DNA of 64,000 nucleotides from Chlorobium sp. N1 (GCF_004332115.1 NZ_SJPA01000004.1:1-64000), one strand, 5' to 3'. Counted from the stretch's first letter, positions 1 through 8,087 are shown. Notes: a model not told the origin generated them from the sequence alone. Numbers and translations: made by a program.

Positions 1-1
1 T

Positions 2-133
2 GTGACCCCGGAACAGATGCATCAGGACCTTGCAGCAGGGATTATCGCTGAAAGAAAAAGAGTATTGGGAAAGCAGCAGAAACTTCGTAAAATGTACTGG
101 TCAGCAAATCAAACAACCGGAAGCGGGCTGTAG
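2..133 (+). pseudogene. C-terminal remnant of a probable transposase
   Basis: An open frame enters from the left edge and ends at a TAG at 131-133. It gives 43 basic residues containing AERKRVLGKQQKLRK. The same coding end recurs almost unchanged at 2753-2880, in both cases followed by the same 44 bp and then by a truncated gene. Recurrence at two sites suggests a transposase C-terminus, but I cannot assign a family from so little. The upstream part lies outside the window, so this copy could belong to an intact element. Confidence 0.5.
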
Positions 134-177
134 TTTATTGGAAACCCGTTTCGCGACATCATCCAAAAATCACGCCG
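6..177 (+). repeat. 172-bp direct repeat, copy 1 (mobile-element right end)
   Basis: These bases match 2753-2924 with about four mismatches by eye (offset 2747). The unit holds a transposase-like C-terminus, its stop codon and a 44-bp tail ending in aaaaatcacgccg. Identity stops abruptly at 177/2924, and the sequence beyond differs between copies, as expected for the end of an insertion element. The two copies bracket a glycosyltransferase and a UDP-glucuronate decarboxylase. Confidence 0.85.
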
Positions 178-180
178 CTT

Positions 181-276
181 GATTGGTATTTTGAGTCCTT
201 GTTTTATTTTGCGGTTTCAATTCTGGTTTTACCTGCATATTTTGCCTTTATTAACAAGGCTCTCCGCCGAAGTTAA
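181..276 (+). pseudogene. C-terminal remnant of a membrane protein
   Basis: Right after the mobile-element end, one frame encodes a hydrophobic stretch (FYFAVSILVLPAYFAFINK) followed by a basic tail and TAA at 274-276. It reads like the last membrane helix of a polysaccharide-locus membrane protein such as a flippase, polymerase or acyltransferase, cut off by the element at 177. The family cannot be told from 31 residues, and chance coding is possible. Confidence 0.35.
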
Positions 277-306
277 GGGTATCTCTAAGAATTGAGTTTT
301 GATATA
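273..306 (+). repeat. 34-bp inverted repeat, left arm
   Basis: This sequence is the reverse complement of 1442-1475 with two mismatches. The core is ctctaagaattgagttttga. The arms enclose the AT-rich glycosyltransferase gene at 324-1409. Each arm read inward ends an open frame in a similar peptide (VKGISKN left, LKGTSKN right on the minus strand), so the arms may be two opposed copies of one element's end. Confidence 0.75.
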
Positions 307-323
307 ATAAATAGTACACTATT

Positions 324-1409
324 GTGGTCTTGAAAAAGTATTGGCTTGTGGTATCATGGGATGGTTTCCCTCAATATGCGGCTAGGCTTGTTCGTGCTGT
401 AATTGAGCGTATTGAGGTTCCGTGTTTAGTTATTGGTACTCATCCTAATGTGCCAATTGATGGTATGGAGGATGCATTAGGTCAAGCTGTTACATGGGTT
501 GATGGCGGGGATCAGATGACGTGGAGTCAGCTTGGTTTAAAACCACCATCAATTTTTATTCAGTCTGGGTGGAACAGGACGGCTTTTTCATCGCTCGGAC
601 GTGAGGTAAAGCGAGCGGGGGGTCTTGTGATCGGGTTGAGTGATGCTAATTGGCGAGCAGATTATAGGCAACTTGTGCTTGGGCCGATAGCGTTTAGGTT
701 GCTATATAAGTCTCATTTTGATGGCATGATTGTTCCTGGGAGTCAAGGAACCCGATTAATGAAATATTTTGGCGTGGATAAATTGTGTATAAGGGAGGGC
801 ATGTATGGTGCTGATTCGAGTATATTTAAATCAGGACCTCCTCTTAATGAGCGTTCAAAGACTATTCTCTATGTGGGTCAGTTTATCGAGAGAAAGAATG
901 TATTGCGACTCGTGGACGCCTTTCTTAAGTTTGTAGATAAATATCCTGAATGGAAATTGCATTTGGTAGGGTCTGGAAGTTTAAAAAATAAAATACCAAA
1001 AAGTGAAGGTGTTGTTGTCGAGGATTTTGTTCAGCCTGAAAAGTTAGCTCGTTACTATCAAGATGCGAAGTTTTTTGTTTTACCTTCTCTTGTCGAGGCG
1101 TGGGGATTAGTTGTTCATGAAGCTACGCTTTGCGGATGTGGTTTATTATTAAGTAATGCTGTGGGGAGCGCTCCTGATTTGTCGAATGATGTGAACTCTG
1201 TTAAATTTGATCCTCGTGATACGCTCTCGATTCAGCACGCTTTCGATGTGATGGCATCAATGGACGAGGTTCGTTTATCTGCGGTCGAGTTAGAGTCATA
1301 TAGATTGTCTTGCCGCTTCGGTCCGGATCGATTTGCGGAGTCGTTTTTTAGTCTTGTTGACTATCTGAGCGTCACAGGAAACGCAAATGGAGTTGCAAGA
1401 GAAAAATGA
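324..1409 (+). CDS. GT4-type glycosyltransferase
   Basis: Predicted cytoplasmic glycosyltransferase adding a sugar from a nucleotide donor to a growing surface polysaccharide. The 361-residue protein has a GT-B layout: the second domain opens with ILYVGQFIERKNV near residue 188, followed by WKLHLVGSG and the donor-site region FVLPSLVEAWGLVVHEATLC near residues 251-270, which carries the usual two spaced glutamates. The start is a GTG at 324, with no strong ribosome site visible. The gene is markedly AT-richer than the genes after 13 kb and lies alone between the arms of a 34-bp inverted repeat, which suggests acquisition by transfer. Donor and acceptor sugars cannot be read from sequence. Confidence 0.85.
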   Translation: MVLKKYWLVVSWDGFPQYAARLVRAVIERIEVPCLVIGTHPNVPIDGMEDALGQAVTWVDGGDQMTWSQLGLKPPSIFIQSGWNRTAFSSLGREVKRAGGLVIGLSDANWRADYRQLVLGPIAFRLLYKSHFDGMIVPGSQGTRLMKYFGVDKLCIREGMYGADSSIFKSGPPLNERSKTILYVGQFIERKNVLRLVDAFLKFVDKYPEWKLHLVGSGSLKNKIPKSEGVVVEDFVQPEKLARYYQDAKFFVLPSLVEAWGLVVHEATLCGCGLLLSNAVGSAPDLSNDVNSVKFDPRDTLSIQHAFDVMASMDEVRLSAVELESYRLSCRFGPDRFAESFFSLVDYLSVTGNANGVAREK

Positions 1410-1717
1410 CCACTTTAAGGGATCTCCGCCGGCCAGAATGATATATCAAAACTCAATTCTTAGAGGTCCCCTTAAGCAGCAGTCTTATATAGCCCGGGTT
1501 CCTGCCTTGGACCTGTGCGATCAATATTGTTTTCTCCAAGCCACAGTCAAAACATCTCGTGGTCTTGGCGGTCCGATGCAGAGTTTGATTAATCTGGTTG
1601 ATGTAATCCGTGGCCGTGTTAGCCAGGCGGTTAAGGGCGCTCGTGATTATACTAAAGTTACGAGTCTTATTCGCTGACTTAATAGCAACGCTATTAAATA
1701 TATAATAACAAACATTC
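1410..1717. other. Intergenic region with inverted-repeat arm and possible element remnant
   Basis: These 308 bp lie between the first glycosyltransferase and the UDP-glucuronate decarboxylase. They contain the right inverted-repeat arm (1442-1475). The minus strand has an open frame ending inside the arm with the peptide NPGYIRLLLKGTSKN; I suspect the tail of a transposase but do not recognise it. The last 45 bp before 1718 are AT-rich (ttaaatatataataacaaac) and probably hold the promoter of the next gene. Confidence 0.4.
1442..1475 (-). repeat. 34-bp inverted repeat, right arm
   Basis: Reverse complement of 273-306 with two mismatches. Together with the left arm it frames about 1.2 kb carrying one glycosyltransferase gene. 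Confidence 0.75.
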
Positions 1718-2674
1718 ATGAGTAAAAAAGTATTGGTAACCGGTGGTGCCGGGTTCCTCGGCTCCCATTTATGTGAGCGATTGCTTGAGCAAGGGCACGA
1801 TGTCCTTTGTGTCGATAATTTCTTCACCGGCACGAAGCAAAATGTCATGCACCTCATAGGTCATCCTTACTTTGAGCTCATGCGTCATGATGTCACTTTT
1901 CCCCTTTATGTGGAGGTTGATGAAATTTACAATCTTGCCTGCCCCGCCAGCCCGATCCATTACCAGTTTGATCCAGTACAGACTACTAAGACCAGCGTGC
2001 ACGGTGCTATCAACATGCTGGGCCTTGCTAAACGCCTCAAGGCTCGGATCCTTCAGGCTTCAACCAGCGAGGTGTATGGTGATCCTGAAGTCCACCCGCA
2101 ACATGAGGGGTATTGGGGTAAAGTGAATCCTATCGGTATCCGCAGCTGCTACGATGAAGGCAAGAGATGCGCTGAAACTCTCTTCTTCGATTACCACCGT
2201 CAGCATAATCTCGACATCAAGGTGGTGAGGATATTCAACACATACGGGCCGAGGATGCATCCGAATGATGGGCGTGTTGTCAGTAACTTCATCGTTCAGG
2301 CTCTTAAGGGGGAAGATATCACCATCTATGGCGACGGCACACAGACAAGAAGCTTCTGCTATGTCGATGATATGGTAGAAGCGTTCCTGCTCATGATGCA
2401 GACTAAGGCTGGATTTGTGGGGCCGGTCAATGTTGGCAATTCAGGAGAGTACTCCATGCTTGAGCTTGCTGAAAAAACACTCAGTCTTGTCGGGGGTAAA
2501 TCCAAGATTGTTTATCAACCATTGCCGCAGGACGATCCGAGGCAGAGAAAGCCGGATATTACGATTGCGGAGTCAAAACTCGGATGGTCGCCGACTGTGC
2601 CCCTTGACGAGGGACTTGAACGGACGATTGGGTATTTCAAAGAACACCTATTTGGACATGAATTGAGCGATTAA
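1718..2674 (+). CDS. UDP-glucuronate decarboxylase (UDP-xylose synthase)
   Basis: SDR-family enzyme that oxidises and decarboxylates UDP-glucuronate to UDP-xylose using bound NAD. The 318-residue protein starts with the nucleotide-binding signature [11 protein letters not shown] near residue 7, keeps the catalytic Y-x3-K as [10 protein letters not shown] near residue 145, and carries strings typical of the UXS branch: [47 protein letters not shown] and [12 protein letters not shown]. Length is normal for a bacterial UXS without an N-terminal extension. It supplies a pentose donor for the glycosyltransferases around it. It sits inside the interval bracketed by the 172-bp repeats. Confidence 0.92.
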   Translation: MSKKVLVTGGAGFLGSHLCERLLEQGHDVLCVDNFFTGTKQNVMHLIGHPYFELMRHDVTFPLYVEVDEIYNLACPASPIHYQFDPVQTTKTSVHGAINMLGLAKRLKARILQASTSEVYGDPEVHPQHEGYWGKVNPIGIRSCYDEGKRCAETLFFDYHRQHNLDIKVVRIFNTYGPRMHPNDGRVVSNFIVQALKGEDITIYGDGTQTRSFCYVDDMVEAFLLMMQTKAGFVGPVNVGNSGEYSMLELAEKTLSLVGGKSKIVYQPLPQDDPRQRKPDITIAESKLGWSPTVPLDEGLERTIGYFKEHLFGHELSD

Positions 2675-2752
2675 TATCTGACCGGCAGCATCAGCCGGTG
2701 AAAAAATCCCGGTTGTCCCTATAGGGCTACCGTTTTAATATTTTGTTCTGGT

Positions 2753-2924
2753 CCCCGGAACAGATGCATCAGGACCTTGCGGTAGGGATTATCGCTGAAA
2801 GAAAAAGAGCATGGGGAAAGCAGCAGAAACTTCGTAAAATGTACTGGTCAGCAAATCAAACAACCGGAAGCGGGCTGTAGTTTATTGGAAACCCGTTTCG
2901 CGACATCATCCAAAAATCACGCCG
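2753..2924 (+). repeat. 172-bp direct repeat, copy 2 (truncated mobile-element end)
   Basis: Second copy of the element end seen at 6-177, including the transposase C-terminal frame ending in TAG at 2878-2880. Here the upstream part of the element is missing: identity begins at ccccggaacagatgc (2753), right after unrelated sequence. The right boundary at 2924 abuts, within 8 bp, the start of a glycosyltransferase that seems to have lost its N-terminus. Confidence 0.85.
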
Positions 2925-2931
2925 ATCTCAT

Positions 2932-3927
2932 ATGTCGGCGGAACGATCTGCAATGGGCTGGACGGTTCCTTCTGTTGATGGCCTCTGTCTGCATATTGCT
3001 TCGACGAAGGAGGATGCTTCCGCTCTGGCGTATTCTGCGTCAGGAGAAAGCATTCACCTGACGCAGGGACTTCGTTCCAATGGGGTGGTTTCTGCTGCAC
3101 AGCGCGTGATTGCCCAGCGCGGTCTGAGGCATCTTTCTCTCATAGAGTCCATCGACTTTCGTGGGCTGGCTGGAAGGGTTCGCCCCTTGCTGTATGGGGC
3201 GCTCCTACTGCGCTGGCGAAATAGATTGGAGGGGGTGCTGGCAATTGGGGCCGATACTTCCGCCTGGCTCTCAAGAGTCGCTCCTGCCGGCCTTAATGTC
3301 CGGCCGTTCGCTTATTTTTTGGCGGAGAATTCACAACCGCGTTATACGAGTGATGGGGGACTTTTCCGGGTCCTGTTTGTTGGTGCGCTGATCCCTCTGA
3401 AGAGGGTCGGTTTGTTGCTAGAGGTGCTTGGGCGGCTTGCAGAGTACCCCTTTGCGGTGGATATCGTCGGAGATGGTCCCCAGCGACATGAGTTGGAAGA
3501 AGTTGCCGGACGGTGTTTGGGCGGTAGGGTCCGTTTCCATGGTACACAGTCTATTGACGGTATTGCGAGCTGGATGCAGCGGGCAGATTGCCTTGTCTTG
3601 CCTAGCGCTCATGATGGCTGGGGGGCTGTAATATCGGAGGCGCTTCAGGCAGGGACACCGGTCATCTGCAGTTCCGCTTGTGGTGCAAAGGCACTCGTCT
3701 CCGCTAGTGGCAAGGGCGGGGTTTTTGATAAAGACGACACTGCTGAATTTCTTGATATGATGCGAATACAGCTGGATATTGGGCGGGTGAGTATAATGGA
3801 TCGTCAAGAGCTGAGTCGGTGGGCTCGTTGTGCCGGAGCACAGGCTGGCGCGAAGTATCTTGAAGAGTTGCTGGTTGGGGCGATGGTTACGCCGGTATTG
3901 CCGCCGTGGGAAAAAGGGTCCCTTTAG
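2932..3927 (+). CDS. GT4-type glycosyltransferase, probably 5'-truncated
   Basis: A 331-residue protein whose C-terminal GT-B half is intact: LFRVLFVGALIPLKRVGLLL, VDIVGDGPQRHELEE and the donor site LVLPSAHDGWGAVISEAL. The N-terminal domain is short and lacks the usual first beta strand and glycine-rich loop. The first possible start (ATG 2932) lies 8 bp after the mobile-element end at 2924, so the original 5' end was probably replaced. It may be inactive or badly expressed. The stop (TAG 3925-3927) is part of the Shine-Dalgarno-like taggagg serving the next reading frame. Confidence 0.75.
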   Translation: MSAERSAMGWTVPSVDGLCLHIASTKEDASALAYSASGESIHLTQGLRSNGVVSAAQRVIAQRGLRHLSLIESIDFRGLAGRVRPLLYGALLLRWRNRLEGVLAIGADTSAWLSRVAPAGLNVRPFAYFLAENSQPRYTSDGGLFRVLFVGALIPLKRVGLLLEVLGRLAEYPFAVDIVGDGPQRHELEEVAGRCLGGRVRFHGTQSIDGIASWMQRADCLVLPSAHDGWGAVISEALQAGTPVICSSACGAKALVSASGKGGVFDKDDTAEFLDMMRIQLDIGRVSIMDRQELSRWARCAGAQAGAKYLEELLVGAMVTPVLPPWEKGSL

Positions 3928-3932
3928 GAGGC
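3926..3932 (+). promoter_or_regulatory. Strong Shine-Dalgarno for a leader minicistron
   Basis: The sequence taggagg lies 8 nt before ATG 3940 but 25 nt before ATG 3957, the likely start of the next glycosyltransferase. It includes the stop codon of the preceding gene. It should therefore load ribosomes on the six-codon frame at 3940-3960, not directly on the glycosyltransferase. Confidence 0.55.
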
Positions 3933-3939
3933 ATTCTGT

Positions 3940-3960
3940 ATGAGAATGATTGTTTTATGA
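3940..3960 (+). CDS. Six-codon leader peptide MRMIVL
   Basis: ATG 3940 has a well-placed ribosome site and reads six codons before TGA (3958-3960). That stop overlaps ATG 3957 of the downstream glycosyltransferase in the ATGA arrangement typical of translational coupling. It may be a real coupling leader or a trace of the original start of the downstream gene. No coding function is suggested for the peptide itself. Confidence 0.35.
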   Translation: MRMIVL

Positions 3961-5069
3961 GAATTGCCCATGTGACATCTGGACTGGCTCGTTCTGCGGC
4001 CGGGGTTCGCGAAACCGTGATGGCCCTTTCCCGAGAGCAACAGAATCTTGGCCACGAGGTTGTCGTATTCGGATTAAATAGCTCTGAATGGGCTGACGAT
4101 GCCGGCGTATGGCGTGGTGCGCCTGCCAAAGCTTTTGATGTTCGTGGTCCGCGTGCGCTTGGCTATGCGCCAGAAATGGTTGCAGGGTTAGCCGGTTTCG
4201 ATCCCGATATTGTGCATCTCCATGCCTTATGGATGCATCCCGGGCGAAGCGTCCTGCAATGGCACCGACGAAGCGGCAAGCCTTTCATCCTTTCTCCGCA
4301 CGGAATGCTTTCGCCGGTGGCGTTGCGGTTTAGCCCGTTGAAAAAGCGGCTGGTGAGATGGTTGTTCCAAGATGCGGTTTTCGATGCAGCCTCAGCGATC
4401 CATGTTACTTCGGAGAATGAAGCTCGAGAGGTTCGGGATTTCGGGATTGAGTCTCTAAGTGTGGTTTTTCCGAACGGGGTGCCGAAGATGGATCGGCCCG
4501 AAGGGTGTTCGGAAGGGTTTTCTTCACGGGTATTATTTCTTGGGAGGCTGCACCCCATAAAAGGTTTGGATATCCTGATTCGTGCATGGGCGTTGCTGGG
4601 GCCTGAATTTCCGGAATGGCAGTTGGACATTACCGGTCCTGATGAGGGGGGGGAGTTAGCGCGCCTAAAACAGCTTGTGGCCGAACTTGGCCTTCGTTCG
4701 GTATGCTTCGGGCCGCCTGTGTTTGGCGACCAAAAAATTGCTTGTATGGCTGATGCCGAAATCTTTGCTCTTCCTTCGCTCAGTGAGAATTTTGCAATAA
4801 CAGTTGCTGAAAGTTTGATGTTGGAGGTGCCTGTCGTTGTCTCAAAAGGAGCGCCGTGGAGCGGTGTCGAAGCCAATAAGTGCGGGTATTGGGTGGAAAT
4901 TGGGGTGGAACCTATGGCTGAAGGGCTGCGAAAGCTCATGCTGGCGAGTTCCAGAGAGCGTCGAAGTATGGGGCGAAATGGACGTGAATGGATCCAGCGC
5001 GAGTTTAGTTGGCCTATCATCGCTGCCGGTTTGATTACTGCTTATCGACGTGTTCTTGGGTTGCCATGA
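3957..5069 (+). CDS. GT4-type glycosyltransferase
   Basis: A 370-residue GT-B enzyme for surface-polysaccharide assembly. It begins with MRIAHVTSGLARSAAGVRET, the classic first strand and glycine loop of GT4 proteins. It continues with FDPDIVHLHALWMHPG, the second-domain start VLFLGRLHPIKGLDIL, and the donor-site region IFALPSLSENFAITVAESL with spaced glutamates. I placed the start at 3957 because it gives the canonical N-terminus; it overlaps the stop of a six-codon leader. The gene is followed by the left end of the ISL3 element. Confidence 0.88.
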   Translation: MRIAHVTSGLARSAAGVRETVMALSREQQNLGHEVVVFGLNSSEWADDAGVWRGAPAKAFDVRGPRALGYAPEMVAGLAGFDPDIVHLHALWMHPGRSVLQWHRRSGKPFILSPHGMLSPVALRFSPLKKRLVRWLFQDAVFDAASAIHVTSENEAREVRDFGIESLSVVFPNGVPKMDRPEGCSEGFSSRVLFLGRLHPIKGLDILIRAWALLGPEFPEWQLDITGPDEGGELARLKQLVAELGLRSVCFGPPVFGDQKIACMADAEIFALPSLSENFAITVAESLMLEVPVVVSKGAPWSGVEANKCGYWVEIGVEPMAEGLRKLMLASSRERRSMGRNGREWIQREFSWPIIAAGLITAYRRVLGLP

Positions 5070-5079
5070 TGGGAGTGGG

Positions 5080-6133
5080 ATACTTCTCCGCATTAGTAAA
5101 TTGTGTTCTTCGCTGAATTAAGTGGGAATGCGGGAGGAAATGGATAGCTTGACAGTAGTCTCAAGCCTCACCAATCCAGCCCGCAGTACCGTTATGGAAT
5201 CCCTGATCTCTCATTACCAGCAGCTTCTTGGCCTTCCTTCAACCTGAAACGTCGACAACGTGGATCTCTCCTTGCCACACAAGCGGGTGACCATCAAGCT
5301 CAAGTATGTCGGTCAGGACGTCATATGCCCGGAATGCAAGGCATCATCCAGCATCTCGGCATCGACGAAAAGAGCTTCAGGGCCGGTCACCAGTACGTGA
5401 CGATCATGAACGACCTGGACGGCGGGAGAGTCCTTGATGTGGTCGAAACCAGAACCACCAAAGCCACGGTAAAGCTCTTGACCAGCCTTGCTGCAAAGCA
5501 GCGGAAGCAGGTGCTGTCAGTCTCGGTCGACATGTGGAATCCATTTGCCCATGCCGTCCGGAAAAAGGTTCCCCAGGCAGACCTCGTGCACGACCGTTAC
5601 CACATCAGCAAGTATCTCAATGATGCCGTCGATGCTGTTCGGCGTCAAGAGTCCAGAGCGCTCAAGTCGGCCGGCGACAAAACACTCATCGGCTCGAAGT
5701 ACGCCTGGCTCCGCAACCCGGAAAACATGAGCGACAAACAGCGCGCCGACTTCGACCAGCTGATGACCTGCGAGCTGCAAACCGGCACCGCATGGTCGCT
5801 GAAGAACATGTTCAGGGCGTTCTGGGTGTTGACCAGCAGAGACGCCGCCGAGTACTTCTTCCAATACTGGAGCGATGCCGTCGACCGCTCCAAACTGAAG
5901 CCGATAATCAAGGTCAAGGACATGATGGTCCGTCATCTTGAGGGTATCCTGAACTTTTTCCGGCACCGCACAACCAATGCGGTTTCGGAAGGGCTGAACA
6001 GCAAGATCCAGTTGATCAAGGCCTCAGCCCGTGGGTTCCACAGCTTCGAAAGCTACCGAACCCGAATCCTGTTTTACTGCGGGAAGCTCGACATGGCAAT
6101 CTGACAATGCAGTAGTTTGCCGAAGAGCGACCC
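5080..6133 (+). mobile_element. Degenerate ISL3-family insertion sequence
   Basis: The interval holds a broken ISL3-type transposase. The right end is well marked by tagtttgccgaagagcgaccc, after which a truncated polymerase gene begins at 6134. The left end is less certain; gggatacttctccgcattag near 5080-5105 is a partial inverted match. The element is about 300 bp shorter than expected because of an internal deletion in the transposase gene and also carries a nonsense codon, so it should be unable to move on its own. Confidence 0.7.
5194..6104 (+). pseudogene. ISL3-family transposase, nonsense codon and internal deletion
   Basis: The frame from ATG 5194 reads an ISL3 N-terminus (LISHYQQLLGLPST) but hits TGA at 5245-5247, where tryptophan is expected before NVDNVDLSLPHKRV. 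It goes on to the zinc-finger half DVICPECKA and then jumps, out of frame, to the catalytic domain IQHLGIDEKSFRAGHQYVTI near 5343. The segment between, with the rest of the zinc finger and the helix-turn-helix, about 95 residues by family comparison, is missing. The remaining catalytic region (5325-6104) is intact, including the C-terminal HRTTNAVSEGLNSKIQ motif region, but has no proper start. Confidence 0.85.
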
Positions 6134-6732
6134 ACTAAATTCGACGAAGGGCCATTACAATAGCTCGTTTTGGCGTCGGGTTATCTCGGCATTGTCGTTT
6201 TCCATAGCTGCATTTCTCATAACGGGCTCAAGGCAGGATACACTATTCCTGTGGCTGGTGAGTTGTTTGGCTATAGCGATTAGGCGTGATTTCGCATTGA
6301 TTGCGATCCCATTTATTTACGGCTTTATGCCTGTTTTGACTTACGTGTATTCGCTTTTTCTCAACTCGCATGACACGATTGTTGTTAGGGCTACGTCTAT
6401 ATTAATTGCACTGTCAAATGTGACTTTATTTGGGCATGGCATGATCCCTCCTGTCGCAGAGTTCGTTTCAACATTTTCTTTTGGGTATTTTGTTCCTGCG
6501 GATATACTCTATCTTGGTCTCATCTATGAAATGGGGGTTGTTCCGTTTATTGTTTAAGATGATGTTTCTTGTCTATTTGGCTAAATCTTATTGGGGGCGG
6601 GTGAATAATGCCACAATAGCTGTGGCTTGTTCTGTCGGAATTTTTGAATACAACCTTACTCATATGGTGTTTGAGTTTGCAGTAAGCGCTATCGTGTTTA
6701 AGTTTACAGCGTTTCGTTTGGGTTCGGACTAA
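6134..6732 (+). pseudogene. Fragment of an O-antigen/polysaccharide polymerase (Wzy-like), frameshifted
   Basis: Directly after the ISL3 right end a frame encodes a membrane protein with the Wzy-like sequence AAFLITGSRQDTLFLWLV and further hydrophobic helices. It stops at TAA 6555-6557 after MGVVPFIV. Removing one T in the run at 6551-6556 would join it to KMMFLVYLAKSYWGR and a C-terminus ending at 6732. The N-terminal half of the protein is missing, presumably lost with the IS insertion. The gene is AT-rich like the first glycosyltransferase. No intact polymerase remains in the visible part of the locus. Confidence 0.65.
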
Positions 6733-6761
6733 ACACGGCTTTTCTAGATTTTTATGTTGAT

Positions 6762-7885
6762 TATTAAGCCGGCAAATAAAACTCGCAATTATGATATAAG
6801 ATCGTTATATTGCGAGCATGGAAAAAATCGATATCAGGCAACTCTCTGACCGAGAGCGCGCATTATTGCGGAAACAGGTCATTCGGCTCCGAAAGCAAGG
6901 GCAAAGGCAATAAAGAGGTCGCAGAGCTTTTAGGGCTATCTGTTCAAACAACAAGCCGCTGGTGGCAATGGCATCTGAGAGATGGAAACGCGATGCTTGC
7001 CGTGCCGAAACGGGGCCGAAAGCATGGTGAAAAACGGCACCTCTCGGCTGAACAGGAAAAGCAGATCCAGAAGATGATCGTCGATCATTACCCGGATCAG
7101 CTGAAGTTGCCCTTTGCGCTCTGGGACCGCCAGGCGGTCCGGCAGCTGATCAAGCTGCAGTTCGGCTTCGAGATGCCTATCCGCACCGTCGGCGAGTATC
7201 TCTCCCGGTGGGGCTATACTCCCCAGAAGCCGATCCGGAAAGCCTATGAGCAGCGCCCGGTCGAAGTCGCCCGTTGGATGGATGAGTCGTATCCGGCCAT
7301 CCATGCGAAGGCAAAGGACGAAAATGCCGAGATTTACTGGGGCGACGAGACCGGTCTCTCAACCCAGGGCAACCTGGTGCGGGGCTATGCCCCGGCCGGA
7401 AAACCCCCTGAGCTGAGACTGAATGCCCGGAAAGAACATGTCAGCATGATTTCGGCAGTCAACAATCAAGGAAAGCTACGGTTCATGCTCTATGACGATG
7501 CTATGAACAGCCAGCGCCTCATCGAGTTCATGAAACGACTGGTCAAGGATGCCGGTCGCAAGGTGATCCTGATCCTTGACAACCTGCGGGTCCATCACAG
7601 CAAGCCGGTCAAGGCGTGGCTCGACGAAAACAAAGATAAGATCGAGGTGTTCTATCTGCCTGCGTACTCACCGGAATTGAATCCGGACGAGTATCTGAAC
7701 AACGATCTGAAGAGTGCTGTGCATGGAAACAAGGGCGGCGTAGCACGCAACAAGGAGACAATTCGGAAGAAGACAATTTCGCATCTGAGACATCTGCAGA
7801 AATCGCCTGGAAAAGTTGCAAAGCTATTCAACCACCCCAAAGTTCGTTATGCGAAGGCTTCGTAGTTTTAATTGCCGGAGTAATA
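6762..7885 (+). mobile_element. IS630-family insertion sequence
   Basis: About 1.12 kb bounded by imperfect terminal inverted repeats: left tattaagccggcaaataaaa (6762), right its near complement attgccggagtaata ending at 7885. IS630 elements insert at TA, and both ends carry TA. The single gene is a frameshifted transposase. A second inverted pair, ctcgcaat/attgcgag (6782-6816), lies between the left end and the start codon and could form a hairpin or transposase-binding site over the promoter. Confidence 0.8.
6818..7865 (+). pseudogene. IS630-family DDE transposase with +1 frameshift
   Basis: From ATG 6818 the protein begins MEKIDIRQLSDRERALLRKQ and ends after RLRKQGQRQ at TAA 6910-6912. 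The rest follows in another frame from GNKEVAELLGLSVQTTSRWW to the end at 7865. Deleting one G in caagggcaaagg near 6900 restores a continuous transposase. DDE residues are visible: IYWGDETGLS, LILDNLRVHHSK and PAYSPELNPDEYLNNDLK. Passing between the frames needs a +1 shift, not the usual -1 programmed slip, so I read it as an inactivating insertion, though a sequencing error is possible. Confidence 0.85.
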
Positions 7886-7977
7886 ACAGGTTTGGAGCCA
7901 CTCGGTACGACCCGGCAGTGCGATCTGCTCTCGATTCACCGGTCTGGCTTGTACTGCCAGCCGAAAAAGGCCTCCAG

Positions 7978-8039
7978 CCTTATGTGTCGTCGGGTAACAG
8001 CGGTGCATTGCTACACCCCTGCTACCCGACGACATAAGG
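7978..8039 (+). promoter_or_regulatory. Large imperfect hairpin upstream of the pyruvyl transferase operon
   Basis: The arms ccttatgtgtcgtcgggtaa (from 7978) and ttacc/gctacccgacgacataagg (to 8039) pair over roughly 25 bp with small bulges and a loop of about 8-10 nt. The hairpin lies 48 bp before the start of the next operon. It has no T-run on the plus strand, so it is not a plain terminator. It could be a leader RNA structure, a protein site or the remnant of a small mobile element next to the IS630 copy. Confidence 0.6.
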
Positions 8040-8087
8040 CGATAAGTTTGATTTGTTTCCCATAAGCTGCCTTTGCCAAAACCCCCT

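Noticed and set aside
1387-1677. Plus-strand 96-residue open frame after the first glycosyltransferase.
   Set aside because: It overlaps the glycosyltransferase end, crosses the inverted-repeat arm, has no ribosome site and no recognisable sequence.
2681-2699. Stem accggc/gccggt after the UDP-glucuronate decarboxylase as a terminator.
   Set aside because: The stem is 6 bp and is followed by gaaaaaa, not T; too weak to call.
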